Assembly (NCBI RefSeq): GCF_017313225.1 | Contig: NZ_JAFLNE010000002.1 | Coordinates: 434,001 to 498,000 of the forward strand | From: Allomuricauda sp. CAU 1633 | GTDB taxonomy: Bacteria; Bacteroidota; Bacteroidia; Flavobacteriales; Flavobacteriaceae | Length of the DNA stretch: 64,000 nucleotides | Direction: 5' to 3' | Shown here: piece after piece, positions 52,546 through 61,111 of the stretch | Position numbering within the stretch: the stretch's first letter is position 1 | Layout: each line of letters starts with the position of its first letter | Program-made: the position numbers and the translations under genes | The notes under the pieces: generated by a model | What the model was told of the DNA's origin: nothing | Databases searched by the model: none | What the model saw: only the letters and a program-made list of their open reading frames with translations

Positions 52546-52839
52546 ATGGATGAGAAGCTCAAAATAAAGCTTTCCATAGCCGATAGGGTGTATCCTTTAA
52601 CGATAGACCCCAAGCAAGAGGAAGGATTGCGAAAAGCGGCCAAGAACATTGAAAATTTGGCCAAAAAGTTTGAGCAAAACTATGCGGTGAGGGACAAACA
52701 GGACGTTTTGGCCATGTGTGCCCTTCAGTTCGCCTCAAAAATAGAGCAAAGTGGAATAGACCGTACGGAAAGTACCGAAGCAGCGTTTGAACGCCTTAAG
52801 GCGTTGGACGATTTGGTGCATTCCAAGCTCGGCGAATAA
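52546..52839 (+). CDS. zapA: Cell division protein ZapA
   Basis: Stabilises the FtsZ ring. A 97-residue protein: the N-terminal strand pair (IKLSIADRVYPLTIDPKQEEGLRKAAKNI, about 5-33) matches ZapA, and the C-terminal helix forms the dimer coil (about 35-80). It is followed by a 6S-type RNA and rny, a gene order seen across flavobacteria. Confidence 0.9.
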   Translation: MDEKLKIKLSIADRVYPLTIDPKQEEGLRKAAKNIENLAKKFEQNYAVRDKQDVLAMCALQFASKIEQSGIDRTESTEAAFERLKALDDLVHSKLGE

Positions 52840-52861
52840 GTTCTTTTAAATAAAATATTGT

Positions 52862-53036
52862 TACTGCCCACATTGGTAATTATTTTTTGACAAACTCAAC
52901 ACTATAACATTTAAAAAGGGTGAGTTTAGGTTGTAAAAGCAGGCCCTACCTGTATAGGGATCCTTGAGCAGCTTGTTAGCCCTAAACCTGTAATTAGGAG
53001 TTTGTACAAAACTTCCACCAATGTGGGCTTTTTTTA
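52862..53036 (+). ncRNA. ssrS: 6S RNA (6S-Flavo type)
   Basis: The gap between zapA and rny folds into one long hairpin: a perfect 12-base closing stem (52866-52877 with 53018-53029), then 52890-52897 with 52999-53006, then 52924-52930 with 52982-52988, leaving a large internal bubble, and a T-run at 53030-53036 as terminator. A long rod with a central bubble mimics an open promoter and binds RNA polymerase holoenzyme. Position after zapA is typical of 6S RNA in many bacteria. Exact ends are approximate. Confidence 0.75.
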
Positions 53037-53057
53037 TATAACCAAATAGAATTCAAC

Positions 53058-54629
53058 ATGGATAATATCATATTTGTTGCCGTAGCAGCTGTTGTTGGAT
53101 TGGCGATAGGATTTGCAATTGCCAAGATGATGGAGAAGGGAAAAGCGACCAAAACCATTGCAAATGCCAAGAAAGAAGCAGCGAGTATCGTAAATGAAGC
53201 AAAGAAGGAAGGGGAGAACATTAAAAAAGACAAGATATTCCAAGCCAAGGAAAAATTCTTGGAACTGAAAGCGGAACATGAAAAGGTCATCAACAACAAG
53301 GATAAAAAAATTGGTGAGGCCGAAAAACGGACCCGGGATAAAGAATCCCAGATAAGTAGTGAACTGGCCAAAAACAAAAAACTGAATGATCAGTTGGAAC
53401 AGCAGATCAAGGAAATTGATTATAAGAGTGAAATCCTTGACAAGAAACAATCCGAAGTAGAAAAACTACATAAAAGCCAAGTTCAGCAGTTGGAAGTTAT
53501 TTCTGGACTGTCTGCGGAAGATGCCAAGAGCCAATTGCTCGAATCTTTAAAGGAAACGGCAAAGTCTGATGCCATGGCCTACATGCAAACGACTTTGGAG
53601 GAAGCTAAGCTTACCGCCCAACAAGAGGCCCGTAAAATTGTAATCAATACCATTCAGCGTATCGGAACAGAAGAGGCCGTTGAAAACTGTGTGTCGGTGT
53701 TTAATTTGGAATCTGATGATGTAAAAGGACGTATCATTGGTCGTGAAGGGCGAAATATACGTGCCTTGGAATCCGCTACGGGTGTTGAAATAATTGTTGA
53801 CGATACACCAGAAGCCATCATTCTTTCTTGTTTTGACTCAGTTCGAAGGGAAGTGGCCCGACTGTCGTTGCACCGATTGGTGACCGATGGGCGAATTCAC
53901 CCTGCCCGTATTGAGGAAGTCGTAAAAAAGACTGAAAAACAAATCAACGAAGAAATTGCCGAAATAGGCAAGCGAACCGTCATCGATTTGGGAATCCATG
54001 GCCTACATCCTGAATTGATCAAGGCTGTGGGACGAATGAAATATCGTTCTTCTTATGGACAGAACCTATTGCAACACTCCCGTGAAGTGGCCAAACTTTG
54101 TGGAGTAATGGCTGCTGAATTGGGGCTTAATCCCAAATTGGCTAAACGAGCAGGACTTTTACATGATATTGGAAAGGTTCCAATGGCCGAAGTGGAGGTA
54201 GAAACCCCCCACGCTATTTTAGGGATGCAATGGGCCCAAAAATATGGAGAGAAGAAGGAAGTTTGCAATGCTATTGGTGCCCACCACGATGAAATTGAAA
54301 TGACCACTTTGATTTCGCCCATTGTTCAGGTATGTGATGCCATCAGTGGAGCCCGACCAGGCGCAAGAAGACAGGTTTTGGACTCCTACATTCAACGATT
54401 GAAGGATTTGGAGGATATCGCCTTTGGATTCAATGGGGTGCAAAAGGCCTATGCCATTCAGGCAGGTAGGGAGCTTCGTGTGATTGTGGAAAGTGAAAAA
54501 GTGAGCGACGACAAAGCCGCTGAACTTTCCTTTGAGATTTCACAAAAAATACAAACGGACATGACTTATCCTGGTCAGGTAAAAGTTACCGTTATTCGCG
54601 AAACTCGATCTGTAAACGTGGCGAAATAG
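53058..54629 (+). CDS. rny: Ribonuclease Y
   Basis: Membrane-anchored endoribonuclease that starts mRNA decay. The 523-residue protein has an N-terminal membrane helix (about 4-22), a long charged coiled coil (about 28-195), a KH domain with [11 protein letters not shown] at 224-234, and an HD domain with [10 protein letters not shown] (HD at 369-370). All parts are present and the length is normal. It is immediately downstream of the 6S RNA, whose terminator lies 22 bases before its ATG. Confidence 0.97.
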   Translation: MDNIIFVAVAAVVGLAIGFAIAKMMEKGKATKTIANAKKEAASIVNEAKKEGENIKKDKIFQAKEKFLELKAEHEKVINNKDKKIGEAEKRTRDKESQISSELAKNKKLNDQLEQQIKEIDYKSEILDKKQSEVEKLHKSQVQQLEVISGLSAEDAKSQLLESLKETAKSDAMAYMQTTLEEAKLTAQQEARKIVINTIQRIGTEEAVENCVSVFNLESDDVKGRIIGREGRNIRALESATGVEIIVDDTPEAIILSCFDSVRREVARLSLHRLVTDGRIHPARIEEVVKKTEKQINEEIAEIGKRTVIDLGIHGLHPELIKAVGRMKYRSSYGQNLLQHSREVAKLCGVMAAELGLNPKLAKRAGLLHDIGKVPMAEVEVETPHAILGMQWAQKYGEKKEVCNAIGAHHDEIEMTTLISPIVQVCDAISGARPGARRQVLDSYIQRLKDLEDIAFGFNGVQKAYAIQAGRELRVIVESEKVSDDKAAELSFEISQKIQTDMTYPGQVKVTVIRETRSVNVAK

Positions 54630-54630
54630 G

Positions 54631-55455
54631 TTATTTTTGGTAGACCCCACTCTCCAACATCAACAACCCTTTTTCTAAATGGGCCAATAAGTTGGTGAGT
54701 TTTGAAACTGTGGATTCTCCCATCAGCACGTTCAACCCTAGTTTGGGTGGCCCATATTGCTTTACTTTTGCTAAGAGTGACGTAAAAAATTCAATACCTG
54801 TCTCGGTTTGACTTGTCTTAGAAAGGGGCTTAAATCCTAAGTTTTCAACAATTTGAGCCATTTCATCATTTTTGATGAGAAAACTCAAAGCTTCTTCTGA
54901 TGCCCATGGCATAGGATACAGAATATCACCATCCTTTTTACGGAAAATATCGTAATACAAAAAATGTCCGCCAGATTTCAATACTCTATGGGCTTCTCCG
55001 TAAAATTTTTGTTTGTCGGGGATATTCATCTGAACATGTTGGGTCCAGATCACATCAAATGAGTTGTCTTCAAAGGGGAGTTGGGCTGCACTACCTTGAA
55101 TAAAAAACGTTTTATCCTCCAGCCCCACCAATTTTGAAAGTGCGTTGGCCGTTCGCACAAATTCTGGACTTAAGTCGATACCTGTAGCGGTACAATTAAA
55201 TTCGTCGGCGAGCATTCTGCATGGACCGCCAAGACCACTTCCCATATCAAGAACCTTTTTGCCTTCAATATCAATGGTCTTTGCCAATTCTTTGGAAACT
55301 GCAGCACCTCTAACATGAAATTCATCCACACCGGCAATATCGGTTCGTTGTAAGCGCTTTAAATCTATATTTTGATTTTCAAGACGGGTCAAAATTTCTT
55401 CAAACAGCCCTTCTTTGTGGTAATGTGCTTCTATTTTTTGGTCAAGAGGATTCAT
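54631..55455 (-). CDS. SAM-dependent methyltransferase (UbiE/COQ5-like)
   Basis: A 274-residue enzyme with a complete class I core: motif I VLDMGSGLGGPC, the acidic GIDLSPEFVRTANAL, and the later FDVIWTQHVQMNIPDK and LKSGGHFLYYDIF. The N-terminal 60 residues are helical, and the C-terminal part (FFTSLLAKVKQYG and LNVLMGESTVSKL) resembles the glycine/sarcosine and sterol methyltransferase group. The substrate is unknown. It stands alone, convergent with rny. Confidence 0.87.
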   Translation of the reverse strand: MNPLDQKIEAHYHKEGLFEEILTRLENQNIDLKRLQRTDIAGVDEFHVRGAAVSKELAKTIDIEGKKVLDMGSGLGGPCRMLADEFNCTATGIDLSPEFVRTANALSKLVGLEDKTFFIQGSAAQLPFEDNSFDVIWTQHVQMNIPDKQKFYGEAHRVLKSGGHFLYYDIFRKKDGDILYPMPWASEEALSFLIKNDEMAQIVENLGFKPLSKTSQTETGIEFFTSLLAKVKQYGPPKLGLNVLMGESTVSKLTNLLAHLEKGLLMLESGVYQK

Positions 55456-55504
55456 TCTAAATGTTGTTGTTCAAAACATATTGGTAGCAAAAGCTTTCTT
55501 TGGC

Positions 55505-56134
55505 TTACTCACAACCGCAATATTTGTCACTATTTGCTTTCTCAAAACATTCTTTTCCTTCATTAAAGGCAAAATAGGCAAGACCCAAGGTTCCAAGGCT
55601 ATCAATGTACCCAATCCCCCAAAGTTCATAGATGCCACTACTGATGAGCAATATTATGGACATGTACACGCAGACCATGGTGCAATTGGCATCGGCCAAA
55701 ATAGGGGCAGAGTCCAGTTTTTTACCTACTTTTCTTTTTCCTAGGACCAAAGCCCACATCACCAAAATGGAAATTATGGAAATCACCACGCCCCAAAACG
55801 TGGTCAATGGTTTGTGTCCTGTATAAATATTGTAAATACTGGTTGTCACAAGTGCTATGACCAAAGCGTAAAATGCAAAACCTGTAATTTTTAGTGCGGT
55901 GCGTTCAAAGTTGTCCCGATTACTATTGGGATTCTTCTGTATGCGAACAATCATGTGAGCGATTCCCAGCCCAGAGATGACTTCTATAAAACTATCTGCA
56001 CCAAAGCCGAATAGGGCCAAACTTTCGTCTTCAAAACCAAGATAGGTGGAAATGAGCCCTTCCAATACATTATAAACAATGGTAAATAAGGCAAGTGCAA
56101 AGGCAATTCTATAAAATTTTCCTGTATCCGTCAT
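55505..56134 (-). CDS. CDF-like cation transporter domain protein
   Basis: A 209-residue membrane protein starting at MTDTGKFYRIA (an ATG 13 codons upstream, at 56173, adds a non-family tail). Six hydrophobic segments and FGFGADSFIEVISGLGIAHMIV fit the transmembrane half of cation-diffusion-facilitator proteins (FGADS contains the Asp used for the metal site). The cytosolic C-terminal metal domain is missing; instead it ends CFEKANSDKYCGCE, a small Cys cluster that could bind metal. Transport of Zn or similar is inferred. Confidence 0.75.
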   Translation of the reverse strand: MTDTGKFYRIAFALALFTIVYNVLEGLISTYLGFEDESLALFGFGADSFIEVISGLGIAHMIVRIQKNPNSNRDNFERTALKITGFAFYALVIALVTTSIYNIYTGHKPLTTFWGVVISIISILVMWALVLGKRKVGKKLDSAPILADANCTMVCVYMSIILLISSGIYELWGIGYIDSLGTLGLAYFAFNEGKECFEKANSDKYCGCE

Positions 56135-56205
56135 TTTGAAGTTACTTTTCTGAGCGATAAGTAGCGTCAACAAACATCACTTTAAAAAAATAAGAAAATG
56201 AAGTT

Positions 56206-58263
56206 CTATTCTTCCTCAGAAGCATCCTCATCTTCCTCAGCTTCCCGATTCAGCTTATTTTCGAGGATGTTCAGTTTTTTGAGTTTTTCTTTCCAGGTTT
56301 GGAGCGCCTCTTTTTGTTTGTTTATGTTATTGATGACCTCTTTTACCAATGGGTTGTCCTCAGAGTCATCGGAGAAGAACTGCAAATTGTTTTCCAATTG
56401 GCGTATCTCCGATTTGCTATCGTTGATTTTCCTTCTGATAAAGACCCGTTCGTTACCAATGGCGTGGTTGTCTTCAGTTTTCGCCAACTCCTGGACTTTG
56501 TTGCCATACTTGAGCAATTCCGATTCTTGTTTGCTCACCCCTACTTTTTTGAAAAGGGCATCAATGATTTTGTTAAACTTACCATTAATGTGTTTTTTAT
56601 TGTAGGGAATACGGCCGTGTTGTTTCCATTCGTCAAGGAACGCTTTAATGGAAGCAAGATCTTTTTTCTTGTCCCCACTCAATTGAAAGGCCTTTAAACG
56701 ATTCAGGCAGTCATTTTTCTTATCAAAATTTTCGTACTCCTCTTTGTGGGCTTCATTCTTGTCAGCATGCAAACGATCAAAATAATGGTTGCAGGCATTT
56801 TTGAATTCATTCCAAATTTTGTCGGAATATTTTCGGGGTACATGGCCTATCTTTTTCCAATCACTTTGTATGCGTTTCATTTGGGGTGTAGCTTCCGCCC
56901 AATCGTCACTATCTTTCAATGATTGGGCCAAGGCCAATAATTCCTTTTTCTTTTCAAGGTTTATATGCTGCTCCTTTTTTTGGTTTTTGTAGAAGGCATT
57001 TTTGTTTCTGTTGAATTTCCGAACTACATCCTTAAAGGCGCTCCAAGTATCCTCATTTACTTTTTGGGGCACTTTTCCTGCTTTAAAAAAGGTATCTCTT
57101 AGTGCTTCAACTTCCCGGATTTGTTGCTGAATCCCTCTGTGGTTATCCGAAACATTTTCAGCAATCTTGGCTATATTGCCAATGATTTCCTGTTTTTTCT
57201 CCAGATTTTTCTCGAAGACTTTTTCCAATTCTAGAAAATGTTCCTGTCTACGTTGGTGCATGGCCTTGGTGGCATTGCTAAAACGATCCCAAATCTCCTC
57301 ACGCTGCTCTTTGGCCACGGGGCCAATGTCTTCTTTCCAGATTTTATGGAGGGTTTGGAGTTCCCGGAATGCCTTGCTCAAATCAGGTTCATCTGCCAAG
57401 GCTTCGGCGCGTTCCGCCAATTTTTGTTTTTCTTCAAGATTGTGTTTAAAGTCTAGGTCGCGCAGTTCTCTGTTCAAATGAAGGAAATCATAAAAGATTT
57501 CCATATGATGATGGTAGGTACGCCACACATCGTTGTAGCTGCTACGTGGCACCGGCCCGGCATTTTTCCAATTTTCTTGGAGTTCCTTAAAGTTTTTGTA
57601 GGTGGTGTTGATATCCTCCTCAACATCAATGAGCCCTTTCAGTTGCTCAATGATTTCCAAGCGTTTATGCAGGTTGCTTTTTAAGCTTTGCTCTAGTTGT
57701 TTGTAGTATTGGTCGCGTTTTTCACGATAATCACTATAGACCTCATTGAACTGTCTTTTGGCAACCGAATTGTACCTGAAATCGATTTCGTTACCCCCTT
57801 TGGAGACGAATTCTTCCTTTTTGTGCTCCAAAAACTCCTGGAATTTTTGGTCGAACTCGTATTTTATGGAACTGACATGCTTGTGAATAGCCTGCACTTT
57901 TTCATTTTTGACCAAACGCTGCAATTCACCCACAAGGTTTTCCATGGACATGGCATGGTAGTCCAACATGGGGATGTAGTGCCGTTTTTCATTATCGGCA
58001 TCCTCAGCATCTTCCGCATTGGATTCATCTATTTCGTCAATGGCTTCGTCTGGGTTTTCCTTGGGTGTGGATTGTTCAGTTTCTTCTTTTGATTCGGGGG
58101 GTGAACCAGTTTCGGGTTTAGTTTCTTCGGCTTGTTCAGATACAGGGGTATCGGACTCTTTTGGTTCAGAAATGGGGCTTTCTTCCAATGGAGTTTTTGT
58201 GTTGTCCGATATTTGTTCAGTACCACCTTCAGCTTGCTGAAGTTTACGCTCATTTTCCTGCAT
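56206..58263 (-). CDS. DUF349-repeat coiled-coil protein
   Basis: A 685-residue soluble protein starting at MQENERKLQQ; the frame open to 58332 adds 23 residues including a hydrophobic run without family support. Residues 5-105 are acidic and low-complexity (Glu, Ser, Pro, Thr). Then come about five or six repeats of the DUF349 type, each with a W-x-x-x-G-P/V signature: ENWKNAGPVPR, IWKEDIGPVAKE, TFFKAGKVPQK, DWKKIGHVPRK and EWKQHGRIPYN. The C-terminus is another coil. Function unknown. It ends with an acidic EEDEDASEEE tail. Confidence 0.9.
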   Translation of the reverse strand: MQENERKLQQAEGGTEQISDNTKTPLEESPISEPKESDTPVSEQAEETKPETGSPPESKEETEQSTPKENPDEAIDEIDESNAEDAEDADNEKRHYIPMLDYHAMSMENLVGELQRLVKNEKVQAIHKHVSSIKYEFDQKFQEFLEHKKEEFVSKGGNEIDFRYNSVAKRQFNEVYSDYREKRDQYYKQLEQSLKSNLHKRLEIIEQLKGLIDVEEDINTTYKNFKELQENWKNAGPVPRSSYNDVWRTYHHHMEIFYDFLHLNRELRDLDFKHNLEEKQKLAERAEALADEPDLSKAFRELQTLHKIWKEDIGPVAKEQREEIWDRFSNATKAMHQRRQEHFLELEKVFEKNLEKKQEIIGNIAKIAENVSDNHRGIQQQIREVEALRDTFFKAGKVPQKVNEDTWSAFKDVVRKFNRNKNAFYKNQKKEQHINLEKKKELLALAQSLKDSDDWAEATPQMKRIQSDWKKIGHVPRKYSDKIWNEFKNACNHYFDRLHADKNEAHKEEYENFDKKNDCLNRLKAFQLSGDKKKDLASIKAFLDEWKQHGRIPYNKKHINGKFNKIIDALFKKVGVSKQESELLKYGNKVQELAKTEDNHAIGNERVFIRRKINDSKSEIRQLENNLQFFSDDSEDNPLVKEVINNINKQKEALQTWKEKLKKLNILENKLNREAEEDEDASEEE

Positions 58264-58405
58264 TAGTAGTCTCCTTTCCTTTGGATTGATGATAATTATA
58301 GCCAATTTAACAACTAAATTGCCTAATAACAAAAGTATTGAACCTTCTTTTGCACAAGATTTTTATTGTGCAGATTGATGGAAAAGCTATATTGGTAGTC
58401 GTTTT

Positions 58406-59158
58406 TTAGGGCGTGTTCCAAATTTCCCATGCCTTTTCCGCTTGCCCCAGCAACATTTCCAGTCCGTTGGAAATTGTAGCCCCATTAGCTTCCCCTAGGG
58501 CCAAAAAGGTAGTTTTTTCGGGGTTGTAGATCAAATCGAAGAGAAGATGCTTGTTTCCAATATGTTGGTAGGGTAGTGCAGGTTTGTTCTGAACATTGGG
58601 ATGGGTGCCCAAAGGGGTACAGTTGATGATTACCGTATACTCTTCCATGAGATTTTGGGTGAGTTCCTCGTAGGTGAACTGGTTTTTCTTTTTATTTCGG
58701 GAAACATAGGCGTGGTCAATGCCCAGCTCATCCAGCACAAAACAGATAGCTTTTGAGGCGCCGCCAGTTCCCAAAACCAAGGCTTTTTTATGATGGGGTT
58801 TTAGGAATTTTTGAAGCGATTCACTGAAACCATAGGCATCTGTATTAAAACCTTTTAGGCCATTTTTCGTGAACTTTATAGTGTTCACCGCACCAATCTT
58901 GGCCGCTTTCCCATCCAGTTCATCCAAAAAGGGGATAACGTCCTGTTTGTAGGGAATGGTAACATTGAGACCCTTTAGGTTGGGCTCGTCCAATACCGAT
59001 TTGAATTGGGAAATGTCTGGAATGTCAAAGTTTTCATAGCTATGGTTATTCAGACCAAGCTCCTCAAATTTTTTGGTAAAATAGCCTTGCGAGAAGGAAT
59101 AGGAGATATTTCTACCGAGCAGTCCGTACCTGTTTTCTTTCTTTTCTGTTTTTCCCAT
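58406..59158 (-). CDS. aroE: Shikimate dehydrogenase
   Basis: Reduces 3-dehydroshikimate with NADPH in aromatic amino-acid synthesis. The 250 residues contain NISYSFSQGYF near the start (substrate Ser pair), catalytic K71 in TIPYKQDV, D107 in FNTDAYG, and the NADPH motif LGTGGASKA at 129-137. The start is inside the end of the DUF368 gene (47-base overlap, different frame); no later Met would keep the substrate-binding block. The overlap is unusually long but both reading frames are conserved in character. Confidence 0.93.
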   Translation of the reverse strand: MGKTEKKENRYGLLGRNISYSFSQGYFTKKFEELGLNNHSYENFDIPDISQFKSVLDEPNLKGLNVTIPYKQDVIPFLDELDGKAAKIGAVNTIKFTKNGLKGFNTDAYGFSESLQKFLKPHHKKALVLGTGGASKAICFVLDELGIDHAYVSRNKKKNQFTYEELTQNLMEEYTVIINCTPLGTHPNVQNKPALPYQHIGNKHLLFDLIYNPEKTTFLALGEANGATISNGLEMLLGQAEKAWEIWNTP

Positions 59159-60149
59159 ACCAATCTAGTAGCAATAATACCAAAATTCCCAATAGCACAA
59201 AAAGAACGGCCCACCAAGTTTCTGCATGTCCTAAATTGGGAAAGAAACGCTCATAATTGCGAACAATTTTATCTCCATTGGAATCCAAAATCAGATTGCC
59301 CATGGCATCTGCTTTGTACATGGTGCGTTTCCAAGGCCAAACAACACCCAAAGAACCGATGATAAATCCTAAAATGACAGCAGTGGCCGTAGCTTTATAA
59401 TGTTTGAGCACGTAGCTCAGCAAATGCGAGAAGGTTACCAGTCCGGTTGCGGAGCCCAAGGTGAAAACCGCAAGAATTTTGAGGGTTTGCATACGCTCAG
59501 GGTTTTTTAAAAAACCAAAATCTCCCGAAAAGATTTCGGAAAAAGTATCATACAATGCATTTACGGAATCAACCAGCAGCAATACGTAATTTCCTAAAAG
59601 AATCAGAATGAACGAACCTGAGAGTCCGGGCAATGTCATCCCCGAAACGCTTATGATTCCACAGAAAAAAATAAAGAACAGGTTGTCGTTTTCCCTAGCG
59701 GGACTCAAAAAACTGATGGAGACGCCTATGATCAACCCCAAAATCCCAAAGGGAATGGTTCGTTGGTTCCAAGAGTTATAGTCCTTAGCAATGTAATAAA
59801 TGGAGCCCAAAATCATTCCAAAGAAAGTGGCCCAGACAAAGAGTTCATTATGGTCCAAAAAATAATCGAGAATTCGGGATACACTAAAATAGCTTACCAA
59901 CATCCCAAAAATGAGCAGCCCCAAAAATTGGGCGTTGGTGTATTGGTAAAAACTCTTGAACCTTCCGTTAAAGAGCAGTTTTACCGCTTTGGAATTCAAT
60001 TTTTGCAGCGAGTAGATGAATTCTTCATAAAAACCACCCACAAAAGCAACAATACCCCCTGAAACACCGGGTACCTTATTGGCGGCACCCATGCACAGGC
60101 CTTTGATGACCAAAAAGAAATTATCCAGAAATGATCTAGGCTGATGCAT
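59112..60149 (-). CDS. DUF368 membrane protein, polyprenyl-phosphate translocase candidate (copy 1)
   Basis: A 345-residue protein with about ten membrane segments. The N-terminal GAANKVPGVSGGIVAFVGGFYEE and the central SGMTLPGLSGSFILILLGNY are the paired, internally repeated Gly/Pro-Ser-Gly loops that define DUF368. Members (PopT) were recently shown to return undecaprenyl phosphate to the cytoplasmic face of the inner membrane. It overlaps aroE by 47 bases and lies 17 bases after a paralog, so the organism makes two such proteins from one transcript. Confidence 0.9.
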   Translation of the reverse strand: MHQPRSFLDNFFLVIKGLCMGAANKVPGVSGGIVAFVGGFYEEFIYSLQKLNSKAVKLLFNGRFKSFYQYTNAQFLGLLIFGMLVSYFSVSRILDYFLDHNELFVWATFFGMILGSIYYIAKDYNSWNQRTIPFGILGLIIGVSISFLSPARENDNLFFIFFCGIISVSGMTLPGLSGSFILILLGNYVLLLVDSVNALYDTFSEIFSGDFGFLKNPERMQTLKILAVFTLGSATGLVTFSHLLSYVLKHYKATATAVILGFIIGSLGVVWPWKRTMYKADAMGNLILDSNGDKIVRNYERFFPNLGHAETWWAVLFVLLGILVLLLLDWYGKNRKERKQVRTAR

Positions 60150-60166
60150 GTGGGCAATAGGTTTTC

Positions 60167-61084
60167 TTATTTTTTGGAAGCAACTTTTTCCAAGATAAAA
60201 ATAAGTGAAAAACCTATCATAGCTAGGATAATGGCAAGGATTAACTGATTGTCGCCCTCAAAAGCGGATGGCCACACGTTCATGTCGTCCACAACAATGG
60301 TTTTTTCCCCGAATGTTTTGGTTTGCAATACTTTTTTCCAAGGCCATATTTTGTTCAGAGAACCAAGGATAAAGCCCGTTAGAAGGGCTAGAGTTATGTC
60401 TTTGTAATGGTTGAACATCCATTTAAGCAATCGAGCGAAGCTCAAAAGCCCAAAAATGGCACCGACGGCCACAGTGAGTATGATTTTAATGTCCCGCTCG
60501 TGGACGGCATCCAAAATGGTTTTGTAGGACCCCAAAAGCACTAAAATAAAAGCTCCGGAGATTCCAGGAAGAATCATGGCACAAACCGCCAATGCCCCGG
60601 AAAGAAAAAGATAGGGCAAGCTGTCTACATTTTCGCTGGGTGGCAATTCGGTGATGAAAAAGGCCACCGCGGCACCCAGAATCAGCACCACAACAGCTCC
60701 AAGATTCCATTTTGTGATTTCTTTACCTACAAAAAAGATACTGGCGAGTACAAGTCCGAAGAAAAAGGACCACAATAAAATGGGCTCATTCTCAAGCAGC
60801 CAACTCAAAAATTTGGCCAGGGAAAGTACACTGATGAAAATCCCTAGAAAAAGTGCCAGCAAAAAGTTTCCGTTTACCTTGTTCCAGGCTGCTTTGAGCC
60901 CTTCTTTTTTTAGGGTTGTGAAAAGGGACAGGTTTATAGCATTGATGGAGGTAATGAGTTCCTCATAAATACCAGAGATAAAGGCAATGGTACCTCCCGA
61001 AACACCGGGAACCACATCTGCCGCCCCCATGGCCATTCCTTTTAGGGTAATAAAGATATAGTCAATTAATCGACGTGTTTTCAT
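60167..61084 (-). CDS. DUF368 membrane protein, polyprenyl-phosphate translocase candidate (copy 2)
   Basis: A 305-residue paralog of the neighbouring protein, with the same paired loops (GAADVVPGVSGGTIAFISGIYEE, and CAMILPGISGAFILVLLGSY). The two share layout and many positions, but copy 1 has a longer C-terminal region. Tandem duplication is old, judging from divergence over most of the length. The upstream TPR gene is 27 bases away. A different lipid carrier or growth condition for each copy is possible but cannot be read from sequence. Confidence 0.9.
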   Translation of the reverse strand: MKTRRLIDYIFITLKGMAMGAADVVPGVSGGTIAFISGIYEELITSINAINLSLFTTLKKEGLKAAWNKVNGNFLLALFLGIFISVLSLAKFLSWLLENEPILLWSFFFGLVLASIFFVGKEITKWNLGAVVVLILGAAVAFFITELPPSENVDSLPYLFLSGALAVCAMILPGISGAFILVLLGSYKTILDAVHERDIKIILTVAVGAIFGLLSFARLLKWMFNHYKDITLALLTGFILGSLNKIWPWKKVLQTKTFGEKTIVVDDMNVWPSAFEGDNQLILAIILAMIGFSLIFILEKVASKK

Positions 61085-61111
61085 GAATTGGGTACGTATG
61101 GAAACGCAAAG

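Noticed and set aside
52862..53036. A riboswitch or leader of rny instead of a free-standing RNA
   Set aside because: The structure closes on itself with a perfect 12-base stem and a T-run before the rny start, which fits a separate terminated RNA better; a leader role is not excluded.
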